A program made the translations under genes and the position numbers. A model generated the notes under the pieces. It was not told where the DNA came from, searched no databases, and saw only the letters and a program-made list of their open reading frames with translations. Shown here in pieces: positions 11,181-22,578 of a stretch of DNA of 64,000 nucleotides (positions are counted from its first letter, which is position 1; every line of letters begins with the position of its first letter). The stretch is from NCBI GenBank assembly GCA_012861695.1, contig JAAOOA010000056.1:4735707-4799706 (forward strand). Direction: 5' to 3'. The stretch comes from Trematomus loennbergii (Eukaryota > Chordata > Actinopteri > Perciformes > Nototheniidae).

Positions 11181-12002
11181 CTAAAGGTCAAAGTCCGGGT
11201 CGTCCTCATCCAGGTCCAAGTCCTCGATGTCCTGGAATAGGGACTCATCCACCTCCACGTTGTTTCCGGCTGCAGAGGGAGGAAGCAGGTTTGAGTTTGA
11301 ATAGAACATTAAAGATTAGAGTTATTAAAGGGGCCCTATAATTAGACCCTCCAGAAAAACGCGATTATGCGATCGCATAATTTACCGCATAATCAGCAAA
11401 ATGGCGCAGATTTTTAAAAGGGCGCATATTTATTAAAGGTCGCATAAATCCCCGCATTTTTCCACACAAAGTTGAGGGAAAAAAAAGTTAACGTGAAGTA
11501 GTGATGTCATCAGCTCGCGCAGGTAAACAACACCGTAGAGTGAATGTGTGGAACTCACACGAGAGAGAAAACAACAAGATCAGCGCCATATAGATTATTA
11601 TATACTATTATACTATTATTATTATATACTATTATACTATTATACGGCTCTGACCAAGATGAAAACATCGAATCCATCCCATTTGCCTACGAACATTTCT
11701 GCTAAAGACCGGGCAAAGCAGTACCCCGATGTCTTGCACGAAAGTGGGGGGAAACTATTCTGCACCCCGTGCAACTGTGTGTTGGAGCATAAGAGAAAAT
11801 CGACGGTGACAACCCACTTTGATTCATTCAAACATTCTAAAATGCTTTCTGCTGCTACGGACAAGAAAGTAAAACAACTCGCGTTCACCGAGGCATCAAC
11901 CTCCAAAACCCTTTCGAGGGCTACAAGAAACGAGGTGAGCAGCCTACAAGATTGAAGCTGGTCAGATAACGAACGAGTAAATAAAACAGAATGAGGCGGA
12001 GA

Positions 12003-12044
<42 letters not shown>

Positions 12045-15000
12045 GTGTGGTGTGTGTGTGTGTGTGTGAGAGAGAGAGTGATTAAAATAGCCCATATATA
12101 AATACATAAATAACACTTTGTGATGTAGCTTGCTTCTAGTATGCTTGTTTATCATAGGAACTCTTTAAAAGGGCTCACTTTCATTCAGTAGTAGCCTAGT
12201 AACAGGGTGTGGGAGAAGAATCACCTTTTTTTCGCCTCCCCATATTTCGCAAACTTTTCGCATATTTCCGCATATTTCGCAACTTCACCGCATCAATCAC
12301 ATAAAAACCCCGCATGTTTAATCGCATAATCAAGGATTTTAGCCCGCATAATCAAGGATTTTAGCCCGCATAATCAAGGATTTTAGCCCGCATAATCAAG
12401 GATTTTAGCCCGCGTTTTTCTGGAGGGTCTATATAATGCTAATGTTCATGTTCATATTTGTGCCTCTACTGTGACATGTGTACATGCTTAAATGTTCCAA
12501 AAGTCCAGGTCACAGTTTGTGGGAGAGAAACTTCCTCTGAAGGAAACTTTGGGATTTGAGCCTTTGCAGACCATTTACATGCACAAAAACCTATAGAACA
12601 CACTACAGGAAAGGGAAAGGGAAAACTCCAAAAAGTATGATAGGGCCCTTTATCATATTCTTGACGTTGTTTCAGTGCTCTATAGCCCCACAAGTCTCCA
12701 ACATGTTTTTACCATATAATCACATCTGATTCAATTGAACAACAATGAAAACAACATCAGTTTAAACACTCACTGTCTTCAAGGAACTGAATGTCCGATG
12801 TGTCCAGGTTGTGGTCTGTCTCAAACAGCTGTTTACCTGGGGAGGGACACATTTTCTTTAGTATTTCATAGAGCCTTGACGGAGAAATGTTGAGTAAAAG
12901 ACTCAGTGTTTACCAGAGAGTTTGATTTTTCCCGCCTGCTCCTCTTCTTTCTGTCTTTTACTCCTCAGCTCGGCCATCTCCAGCTCAAACCTGCCTCTCC
13001 ACGCCAGGAAGTTCTCGATTGTTACTACGGTGCCCTGGAAGGCCACCTGATAAACACACATTCATCATTATATTCAACTTCAAATGCTAGACTTAAAGGT
13101 GGGGTAGGTACGTTTGAGAAACCGGCTCGAGATACACTTTTTGTTATATTCCATGGAATGCTCTTAACATCCCGATAGCAATGAATATATTAATGCTTTG
13201 ACAAAAATCCATAAAAAAATGTCATCTGTGGAAGCCGTAGTACGCTGTAAAAAGCACGACCAATCATTTTAGCCGGCCCGGCTAAAATAACTGGATGGCC
13301 TACCTGCCTGTCAGCCTTCCATCTGTGCACAAACTTACTCGTGCCCTCATTGGTCATGTGCGCGTTCGTGTGTGTTGGAGGAGGGGCTCTGTAAGGAAGT
13401 GGCAGATTTTCTCCGGTTGTGTATTTTCAAATTCTAGCGATCTCGAGCTGGTTTCTCCAAAATTACCTACCCTACCTTTAACTTCTTAATAGTGCTGCTC
13501 AAAGAGGGGAAAATAACCAAAGTGTGGATTCAGAGCTCAGCAAAGTCTCTGGCTTTAGACCAGATCTGAACATCTTACTGAACGACTTGACTCACAATAT
13601 TTAATAATGATCGTATTGCATCCTTCTATAATGTATATAGTATCCTATGTGTATATATTTTGGTAGTGATTTGGAATATTACAGGGTTTTCAAACTTATT
13701 CTATTTATTTTAGTTTTGTGCATTCCTCAGATACTTATATTACTACTGTTGATTTGTATATATTTACAGTTTATATTTATTTGTTCCTATTCTTACACAT
13801 GTGAAATGCCTCGTAAACATGCTGCCATAACTAAACAATTTCCCAATTTGGGATCAATAAAGTATATGTACTGTAAAACTTATCACGTGTATGTGAAATG
13901 TTCCCACCTTCTCTGCCTCCTCTTCCTCTTCATCTATCCGTCGCTTCTCCTCCTCACGTCTGTTTTTCATCAAATCCACTATTTCGTTGAGTTTGTCCTG
14001 AACGGCTGTGACCAGCGTGAAGATCATCACCATGCCCAGGTTTTCATCTGCCTGTAGAGCAACCACACACACTGTTAGTCCTCGTGTCCATGGTAACAGA
14101 CAGAGCCAAAAAACAAATGATGGGAAACCTTGTTAACTGTTTATGATTTTTATCATCAGAGCGCCGCTAGTTTGTGACATTAAAGTTTATTTATTGTCCA
14201 AAGAATCCAAAATAACTATTCGTTTTAAACAGATATCTTGGCTTTATTCAAAAGATAATTTAATAAATATAAAATAATAAATCAAAGCTGCAAGCAGCAA
14301 TGAACAGGTCCTGGCACTCCAAACACAATGGGGGTAGTAGCAGAATGCTGCTTGATGCAGCCGTGCTTTGCCCTGACCGTTGGAGACCTGGGTGCAGTCG
14401 AATAGTCCATTTAGCTTAGGAACCTTCCTAACGGAGTGAAATGACCCGGAAGTCCCTCAGTGGCAGCCATGATAAGTGCCGTTCGAATTCTCTAAATGAA
14501 AGGAAAGGAGCTTTCAAACTTCCTTTATAACCTCCTTTAGCTTAGGAACCACTGGACCTCCCTAACCTAAAGAGGAGAAAAATGCTGCCCCACAATGCCT
14601 TGCGGCTGCAACATTTACCGTACACAACAGTCGTTCACGGAAACAACCGATTATGAACGAGAAATGATATCATGAAAGTTACGGTGCTTATTAAGCATTT
14701 TAAAACGTATGTGGTAACTTGCCAAAGTGCTTTGTTTTGATCGTTCATCAGTATTATAATCAAAAAGAGAAATATGAACGTTAGTTTTTACTGAAATTAT
14801 CAAATAAAGTCAACATTTCAGTCTTTACTGAGCTGTGTGGGGTTTTTAAACTTTACACATGTTTGAATGGTGATATACACAGTGATAGATGTTAAGGACT
14901 AACACATTTATAATAAATAAAACTGTATTTATTTTTAAATCTTTTCATACAATCATACGTATTGGGATTCATGTGAATTAATACTGTGAAGCCTAAGTTT

Positions 15001-17394
15001 CACTTAACTTTTTTATTTAAATTCCACCCTTGGTCATGAAGAATATGTTTCTCTGTTGTCTACGTTCATAAAGCATAAAACAACAGCATCAGAGCACGGT
15101 GCAGCGGTTGTTATTAATGTGTGTCTGCTGTGGGGAAACTACCGTTTTCTGTACAGAGGACTACTGTAAGAGCATCTATATACTTTGCACCGTGCTCTTA
15201 TGGTGTTGCTTAATGCAGGCTTTATGAATGTGCAGTCCAGCCCAGATGTTAAAATGTGTTTTAGTCATGCTATCTGAGTGTAGCATCTGTTGTTATTATT
15301 TAGCATGTCTGAGGCTATTCCACAGTTAAATCAATTTAATTTATTTTCTGAAATAGATTTAACAGCCCTCGCAGTGAAATCCTCCTCCTGCATCCATCTC
15401 CGGAACAGAACATAAATGTAAAAAATGCACCTGGATTTAAGATCTATGAGGTTATGTCATGGATCTAATCGATAAATCAATATGTCGTTGCAGCCCTTGA
15501 AATATGACAAATTCCAATTTTCTTTTTCAGCTGGTGGGCGTGTTGGTGTTTGATTGACAGCAGCAGAGTGTTTCTTTTAGTTTTTGTTTACCATGGTAAT
15601 GAATTTGTTTTACTGGTATTGTCATCAACTACTATATTTGAGGTATGGATCCTTTAATTATATGGAACAAACTGATATAAATGAAGTAGATATGGACCGA
15701 CCTGCTGCTGCAGTAAGGTGAAGATCTCTCCCATGTCGCTGTCCTCCAGGTTCTCCTGGTCGTGGATCTCCCACAACGGGGGCTCATCTGGATATTTCTC
15801 TACATATGTGAACTTTAATGTTGCTTCCACGGCTGCAAGAACAAAACAGACGGCTCATTTTATTAAAGTTTGCTTCATTTCAACTTTCAAACTCACTTTT
15901 AATAGGGTGTTTACGATATAGCTTGCACAACTCAAGTCAACTTTGATATGCTATTTCATTCAATATCGCTTAATTTCATTGTGCACAAGGTGAGATTTCC
16001 TAACAGTGTTAAACACATGTGTGGAATGGATAACAATTTGCAAACATAGACGAAGACATTTACTCACTTTCACCGTTTTCCGCTGCATCTGACGTTACAT
16101 TGATGGTGAAGCTGATAGGCTTCTCTGAAAGAACTACAAACACACATGTATTAGTATCAGATGCTATTCAATAAAGAGGTTTAATTTAACACACCATGTG
16201 ACAATTCCTAATCTGACAGCAGAGAGCAATCTGTCTTAAAACGTAATGCTTGAAGGAGTGTCATACTGCTGCATCAGTTTTACAGAGTGGCATTATGCTT
16301 GTGCAGCTGGTGGGGGGGTAGTTTTCAATGTATTCATTGTTCCAAACCTTGGAGCCACTTAAAGGAGTCCGAAGATACAGAGAATCATAGTGGTAGTAAG
16401 ATGGTCACTGGGAAAAAGTACAACCAAATCTGAATTCTGAATGTGTTTTAATTTTTTTGATTTTTCTAATGTTATTTTTACGGGTAAATATTGGATAATT
16501 ATACATCTTTGAGCATTAAGAAACAATGAAATTGAACCATCTGAGAAGTAAATTAATCAGAAACAGGTTTCTTGCCAAGTAGATTTTCACATAGAGGAAT
16601 TTGCCTTGGTGTATATGGTGCATACATAAACACTTAAAGATAGATTGTAAGACAATGACCACAAAATAAAACTATTAATAAAAACCCAAACTATTATAAC
16701 ATTAAAATATAGATTAGATTTACATGAAAAAATAGATATACCAAAAAGTATATATGACAAAATATGTTAGTATTATCATTGTATCACTTGAATAGGAAAT
16801 GTAATGTTCTAACAAAGAGGTCTACTGGTTTAATATTTAACAATGCTATTTTATAATCTTATCATATTTATATATTTGATGTGAAGTGTTGATCCCGTTT
16901 AATCAATTGCACTAATTAGTAACCATTTCAGGTATTAGAAAATAGCAAAAACTAAATAAGGAATGTATAGGGTTATAGAGGTCGTTATCTAAAATGTTGA
17001 AGCAGTGACCAACATATCTATACATATATGCATTAAACAGGTTAGAGTTACTACAACTGAATGTAGTTCGGAGAAACGCCACCTCACTGTCCATAGTCAT
17101 GCTCTCAGCTTGTCATTCACTGCTGCATGTCTGGCATATAGCTGCAGTACCGTTACAACAACAATACATATAACGTTATACCACTTTGTGCCCCAGAAAT
17201 AGTTAGCTACATTTGTTGGATGTATGTTTCAGTCAATTATGTCGTGAGTCATTGCTAGACTAGGAGCTAACTCGGCTGTCTATCGCTTCTCTGTTTAATG
17301 TTTCATGAATTAAAGTCAAACCTGTGTAAGAGTCTGGGTATATAGACTCTATGGCTTCCAGTTCATTCCTTTGCTCTTCTGCGTAGTCCGTCAT
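11181..17394 (-). CDS. rwdd1: RWD domain-containing protein 1
   Basis: Seven coding exons, all with GT-AG borders: 17394-17322, 16133-16068, 15832-15702, 14051-13908, 13046-12914, 12836-12774, 11269-11181. They total 699 bases, giving 232 residues with no frame break (human 243). It starts MTDYAEEQRNELEAIESIYP. The N-terminal RWD domain spans about residues 5-110 and includes EENLGMVMIFTLVTAVQ-like sequence (ADENLGMVMIFTLVTAVQDK, from residue 91). A charged coiled coil (REEEKRRIDEEEEEAEK) follows, then a conserved block with NNVEVDESLFQ near the end and an acidic tail EDPDFDL-like (DEDDPDFDL). By family knowledge RWDD1 (DFRP2) binds and stabilises the GTPase DRG2 in the cytoplasm. The tail is shorter than in mammals. 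It lies head-to-intergenic and in the same orientation as calhm5 and calhm6, its neighbours in human too. Confidence 0.95.
11548..11955 (+). CDS. CGGBP1-like zinc-finger ORF inside a hAT-like element
   Basis: 135 codons; the likely real start is Met37 (11656), because the first 36 residues are a low-complexity Tyr-rich run. The segment LHESGGKLFCTPCNCVLEHK (about residues 60-80) followed by a TTHFDSFKHSKM helix forms a C-X2-C...H-X4-H-type finger (TTHFDSFKH). It closely resembles the DNA-binding finger of vertebrate CGGBP1 (ELHEDGGKLFCTSCNVVLNH), which is itself of hAT origin. No dimerisation or catalytic domain follows. It may be a live DNA-binding protein of the element or a relic; the open frame through the finger argues for recent or ongoing constraint. 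It is antisense to rwdd1. Confidence 0.7.
   Translation: MELTRERKQQDQRHIDYYILLYYYYYILLYYYTALTKMKTSNPSHLPTNISAKDRAKQYPDVLHESGGKLFCTPCNCVLEHKRKSTVTTHFDSFKHSKMLSAATDKKVKQLAFTEASTSKTLSRATRNEVSSLQD
12330..12417. repeat. 22-bp tandem array, about four units
   Basis: The unit CATAATCAAGGATTTTAGCCCG repeats four times head to tail just inside the right terminal repeat of the hAT-like element. The CGCATAATC core recurs at the left end too, suggesting amplified transposase-binding sites. Confidence 0.9.
13093..13481. mobile_element. TTAA-site MITE, family B, copy 1
   Basis: TTAA at both ends and inverted termini AGGTGGGGTAGGTA / TACCTACCCTACCT, with a central palindrome TAGCCGGCCCGGCTA. 389 bp, in rwdd1 intron 4. 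Same orientation as copy 3 (18496-18879). Confidence 0.9.
14280..15250. repeat. Probable decayed repeats in rwdd1 intron 3
   Basis: Contains AAGCTGCAAGCAGCAATGAAC at 14284, a motif of a common fish interspersed repeat, and an imperfect inverted pair near 15070-15100 and 15185-15225 (GCATCAGAGCACGGTGCA versus TGCACCGTGCTCTTATGG). Element limits could not be set. Confidence 0.4.
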
Positions 17395-17939
17395 TTTCAC
17401 GTTATCTAGAGGTTAGACAGAACATCCCACTTTGCTCATCTGAGGCTAACCATGGAGGCTAACAGGCTAACTGCTGCTGCGTGTTGCTCATCGATCATAT
17501 CGGGATTCGGACTCTTTGGTCTGACAATATATCTAACACTTCTTTAGCTGTTTCAAACCGTCAAACATAGTTTAACTTTTAAAAACGTGCCCAAAATACA
17601 CGTTGGCGCTATAGCTGTACGTATTTCTGCTTTATTTAGGAATTATTCACCAGTTTCATATCACACACTGATCGTATCCATTGTTCTGGTCTGCAGCCCA
17701 CAGGCGGAATCCATGGATTTTTTTTCAACAAACTTTATTGAGTTCTACAAGTGCAATTCACCAAAATAGAAGAAAGAGAATGACGTATGCTATGACAACT
17801 TTAAGATTGAGGCCTTGATGTATGTTTGAACTTTATGAGTGAATCTATTTATTAATTATACTGAGCAGCTCATCAGTTGAGATTCCAGCCAATCATAGGT
17901 CTGACACAAGAGACAGACAATCACAACTGGAGCCAACCA
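17395..17939. promoter_or_regulatory. Upstream region of rwdd1
   Basis: Region immediately 5' of the rwdd1 start codon on the minus strand. It must hold the promoter and 5' UTR, but I see no distinct TATA box or CpG island. The remainder is unremarkable. Confidence 0.4.
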
Positions 17940-18316
17940 TTAAAGGTGGGGTATGTAATTTTGGAGAAACCAGCTTGAGTGCGCTAGAATTTGAAAGTAC
18001 ACAACCGGAAAAAATCTGCCTCTTCCTTCAGACTTCCTTCCTTACAGAGCCCCTCCTCCAACACACACGAAAGCGCACATGACCAATGAGGGCACGAGAT
18101 AAGTTTGTGCACAGATGGAAGGTTGACAGGCAGGTAGGCCATTCAGTTATTTTAGCCGGGCCGGCTAAAATGATTGGTCGTGCTTTTACAGTACTACGGC
18201 TTCCACAGATAACATTTTTTAATGTATTTATTGTCAAAGCATTTAATATATTCATTGCTATCGGGATGTTAAGAGCATTTCGTGTTTCTGAAATAAATTA
18301 CATACCCCACCTTTAA
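17940..18316. mobile_element. TTAA-site MITE, family B, copy 2 (inverted)
   Basis: Starts TTAAAGGTGGGGTATGTAA and ends TTACATACCCCACCTTTAA. Opposite orientation to copies 1 and 3, with the same central TAGCCGGGCCGGCTA palindrome. Confidence 0.9.
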
Positions 18317-18495
18317 GCTAAACATAAATTAAAAACCTTTTCAGGTAACAGAACAAAATGTTTACGCAAATAATTTGAATACACTTCTGGAGGAAACAAT
18401 GGGATAAAAGGTATTAATCCATTTTAAATGCTCGATTTGTTTCTATAGCCTTACATTTGTAACATTATGTCATTTATATTGATAATTACAATCAT

Positions 18496-18879
18496 TTAAA
18501 GGTGGGGTAGGTAAGTTTGAGAAACCGGCTCGAGATACACTTTTTGTTATATTCCATGGAATGCTCTTAACATCCCGATAGCAATGAATATCTTAATTGC
18601 TTTGACAAAAAATCCATAAAAAAATGTCATCTGTGGAAGCCGTAATACTGTAAAAAGCACGACCAAATTTTAGCCGGCCCGGCTAAAATAACTGGAGGCC
18701 TACCTGCCTGTCAGCCTTCCATCTGTGCACAACTTATCTCGTGCCCTCATTGGTCATGTGCGCGTTTGTGTTTGTTGGAGAGGGGCTCTGTAAGGAAGTG
18801 GCAGATTTTTTCCGGCTGTGTATTTCAAATTCTAGCGCACTCGAGCTGGTTTCTCCAAAATTACCTACCCCACCTTTAA
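18496..18879. mobile_element. TTAA-site MITE, family B, copy 3
   Basis: Starts TTAAAGGTGGGGTAGGTAAG and ends TTACCTACCCCACCTTTAA. Nearly identical over its length to copy 1 at 13093-13481. Lies 180 bp from the inverted copy 2. Confidence 0.92.
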
Positions 18880-19708
18880 ATTGTATGTTTATTTACTGAA
18901 TTGTTTTTGACACAGGTTCATTTATTTAATGTCTATATTTAGTTATTTCACTTTTCATTTATTCATCAAAAATATGAATTGCTTATTAATGTATTTTTAT
19001 TTCCCTATTCCTATGCTTTCATTAGCTGTCCGTCTCTAACCAATACTCTGGAAAAGATGCTCCTATTTTTGGTATACTATTAGACCCTACATGGTGCAAC
19101 AATGTTACCTTCAGCAGAGGATGAGCTCCAGGGATTATTCAAGTTTCACTCGTCTGTCCCAACAGTTGACAACAGACTATTGGGTTTGTAGCAGGGTTTG
19201 GCTCTACTAATAGTTTCATCGGTTCATTTGGAAATACAGATGGAGTCCTAGATGACATGAGACTAGAATCGGAGCGTATCGTTTACACATTAACAGAGTA
19301 AACAGTCAGCACCAGTCATAAGAGGAAACGTGTTCATACAGCAGGTTGGAATGTTTAAACAAATGCAGAGACATATAGTAAACTGCTACAGAGACAACAC
19401 ATGCCAGGATTTTAATAGGCAAGAAAAGAGGAAATTGCTGAGTAATGTAAAAATACAGGATATAATAATACACTTTACAAATGTTTCATGGTTGGAAATA
19501 CGTGTTCGTATTAATGCTACAAAAGGTTAGGATCTGATAAAGCGAGGTTAGTGTACCATCCTTGTTATACAGAGTTTTGCAGTTGTATAATAATTATATA
19601 AATATGTTGGTGGATTAACTTGTACAATCTTTGTAAACAACTGGCTGCAAAACGACCTCATCGACCTCAACTGAACCAAACTAACAGAGTGTGTTCAGTA
19701 GAGTGTGT
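18880..19708. other. Intergenic, no feature recognised
   Basis: AT-rich sequence with only short scattered ORFs; no repeat limits or gene similarity that I can support. Confidence 0.4.
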
Positions 19709-19716
19709 GCAGCGTG

Positions 19717-20735
19717 CAGTGGCGTTTTATATGTACAAAAGTGGTGGGGCACAAAAAACTTAGATGTCTATATATAAGCTTCTGCAGTGACGTGCAGTGA
19801 GGTTCATGGCTGGTGAGGCACTGGCACTGACTCTTCAGGTTTACAAATATTATATTTTGACCTAAACCAAAATATAATATTATTTTCAAAATCTTTTTTT
19901 GTCTGATGCTTCGATTAATTTTAAACAGACAGTTCAACAAAAGGATACCCAAAAAATGTAATTTATCATTTAAATATTGAATTGTTCTCTCTTAGTAAGA
20001 TCCCATTTTCAATAAAATGGCGGTCTTACCTTGACTTGAAGATGAAGTCCATTTGCCTATCCTTCTGGACAAACATTTCTATTACTTTTTTGTAAAAGTC
20101 CTCCAAAAAATTATAAAAGTAGGGTAGACATGTGGATGTTATCCGGCTAATCAAAACGTGCATTTATCTAACAGGTACGTTTCCCATAGATCTTATTTCG
20201 AGCTATTTTCTAAAAATCTCATTGCTTTTTTGTGCTTACTTCCTGGTTTTAGGACGCGCCACTGCAGCTCTCTCGTCTCCTCTTCAAGCACCACACTTTT
20301 CGCGGCACACGTACTTACAGCCAATCAGCTCTGAATGATTTGAGATGACGTATGGTGGGGATGGTAGCTCCGTGCCCCTCTGGTCATTATTTTTTTGCCA
20401 CACACATTACATTACAAAATACTCTGAGCATGCGCAGTGAAGTTTTTACAGTCACCGTTGACTTCACAGCGAGAGGAAGGGGCATAATCAGGTTTTGTCC
20501 CACATGGCTCTAAACAGTTCAATAGGCACACACTGTGACTGTAGACACACTAATTAGAAGAACACAGACTAAAACAGCAATGTACAGACGAATCAGATGA
20601 TTAAACATAATCTTAAAATATATTTTATATATATATATTTTTTTTTTTGCATTTTTGTAATCATTATTTGTAATACTTTCTGCTGACACTAGGTGGGGCT
20701 GTGCCCCACCTGCCCCTAATGACCAGTCGCCACTG
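19717..20735. mobile_element. Nonautonomous hAT, family C, copy 1
   Basis: Ends CAGTGGCG...CGCCACTG, with a GTGGGGCAC/GTGCCCCAC inverted pair just inside. Perfect 8-bp target duplication GCAGCGTG at 19709-19716 and 20736-20743. 1,019 bp, no transposase. Related copies at 61847-63582 and 39129-39867. Confidence 0.95.
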
Positions 20736-21300
20736 GCAGCGTGTATAACACAGTCTTGCCCTGCTGTCAGTATTTATTACTGTAAGTGCTGCTCGTCACA
20801 TCCACTGCATGGGCACTTCCCATATAAAATCTGGGGGGGTGGCTGAGTAAGCGCTAGTTTTTACCCCTGAAATGAAACTGTAGTATGTGCTGCTCATGTG
20901 TTTCATTGTTGATATATAGGCTACTGCCTGAATATGCTGAATGAAAGGCAGGTTTTTCTGTAAATACAATCATTTTTTAGACTAAATATCTTGGTTACTT
21001 CTTTTCTAAGGTTACATTGTTCTGTTGTCTTACATACACTTCTTACAAAAAACATATTTTCTCACGTATTTATTTGCATTGCATTTGATATTGAGGTATT
21101 AAAAAGTGACAGAAAGTTGCATTACTTTTATATTGTGATGCTCAGATTACATTACTGATTATATATTTGTACAGGTAACTAGTAGTTGTAACAGAAGACA
21201 TAAATAAATAAAAAACTCCCAACCCTGCCAGGACATGACCTCAGTGTTTTCCGATGTTCCTGTAAGTGTGTTTATTAGATTGAAATAGAACACCTCACAT

Positions 21301-22338
21301 CAGTGGCGGCGCCAGGGTATGGCTGGGGTAGGCTACAGCCATACCAAGAAATGGCTTAGCCCCACCTTAGCCCCACCATGAAAAATGATGTTAAAGTAAG
21401 CAAAATAAAGTTCGCCAACTCGCGCGGAGTAAATTGCACAGACAGCAGTTAGTAAGATTGATTTCTGTAGCCACTTGTCTGGAAATACCATAGACTGTAT
21501 ATGGGAAATACCCATAGACTGTATATATAGGAAATACCGAAGACTAGAAACGGTTTTGAAAACTTTTGTCACGTCGTGATCGTCTTCTCAATAAAACATC
21601 TTTGATAATGTCTTCTGGCCAATCAGAATCACGATAACGGCGTGGTGTTGTTGCAGGAAGTCCCGACGGAGAATACTTTTGCTGTAGTACATCTATACAT
21701 CGATACAACATGTGTTGATAGAAAATCAACACGTAATGAAATAAGACCCCACGGTTTGATGATTGATAGGTGTGTGGGCTGTCTTTCATTTTGACACACA
21801 GAACAATGGGGGCTATGCACCCTTTTCCACAATGTAAAGTAATTCACACAGCCTCTTCCCTCTTCTCTCTGTGAGGAGCAGCAGGTTCAGCTTTCAGAAC
21901 AAAGTAACAAAACACTAAAATGGCATTAATTTTTTTAAATGTGTAGTAATAGATTTATTTATTTTTCTTCTCGAGAGAGTACCAGAATGTGTATTTTATG
22001 TTAGTATTTCAAAAAATCTCCTGAGGGAAAATCCCCCAGACCCCCCTGCAGATGTTGGGTCTTCAGCATGTCAACTCTTTCACCTGTGGGGAAATTGCAG
22101 GATTGGCTCCAGGTCGCCCTTTTTATTTACTACAAGACAAATGTGCCTTTTTATTTCATACAGTTCAATTTGGATTGAGACAGGGAAATAATCTAAACCT
22201 CACGTGTGGCGTTTCACTGTCAAGGGGCGCGATATAGCGTGTATGTAATTACATTGCAAATACTGACTTGAGCCCCACCACTGTATGGGTTAGCCCTACC
22301 ATAGATTACCCAACAAAAATACTCTGGAGCCGCCACTG
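21301..22338. mobile_element. Nonautonomous hAT, CAGTGGCGGC family
   Basis: Ends CAGTGGCGGCGCCAG and, in reverse complement, CAGTGGCGGCTCCAG. Perfect 8-bp target duplication CCTCACAT at 21293-21300 and 22339-22346. 1,038 bp, no transposase. Terminal bases are shared with family C but the body differs. Confidence 0.95.
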
Positions 22339-22346
22339 CCTCACAT

Positions 22347-22578
22347 GCATGCAGTGTGAAATAGCTAGGGACTATACGATAGTGGTTATGCCCTTCATGT
22401 GTTTAGGGAAGATATAGTACCATTGCAATTTGGTCACATTGTTTTGTGCAACAAAGTAAGTGGCAGCATTGTCAGTGAGGAGGAAGCTTTTCCTGAGTCA
22501 GACCACACATACAATACACTGAGAGTTAAATACAAACAGTGGTTATTAGCTAACAGTGTCCCCACAGTCAGTGCATTT
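22347..22578. other. 3' flank of calhm5
   Basis: Downstream of the calhm5 stop on the minus strand. No canonical AATAAA was seen before the hAT boundary; a TTTATT on the plus strand first occurs inside the hAT at about 22120-22150, so the transcript may end in transposon sequence. Confidence 0.35.

Larger units (their letters stand above)
11343..12431. mobile_element. hAT-like element carrying a CGGBP1-like ORF
   Basis: Perfect 21-bp terminal inverted repeats TAGACCCTCCAGAAAAACGCG. Both sides are flanked by TATAAT (11337-11342 and 12432-12437), consistent with a 6-8 bp target duplication inside MITE A. It contains a zinc-finger-like ORF (11548-11955), a (TG)n tract (about 12007-12069) and a four-copy 22-bp tandem array (about 12330-12417) built from the subterminal GCATAATC motif. 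No hAT catalytic domain. Confidence 0.85.
11325..12652. mobile_element. TTAA-site MITE, family A, copy 1 (interrupted)
   Basis: Left end TTAA then AGGGGCCCTAT; right end ATAGGGCCCTTTAT, a decayed TTAA. The body matches other family A copies (about 23040-23469, 26418-26846, 44050-44160, 46266-48605, 57852-58148). TTAA flanks suggest piggyBac-type mobilisation. Interrupted at 11343-12431 by a second element. Lies in the last rwdd1 intron. Confidence 0.75.

Noticed and set aside
11640..12155. Minus-strand 171-codon ORF
   Set aside because: Opposite the CGGBP1-like ORF and largely made of the (CA)n tract; no domain.
13647..14057. Plus-strand 136-codon hydrophobic ORF
   Set aside because: Overlaps rwdd1 exon 4 in antisense and intron sequence; no conserved feature.
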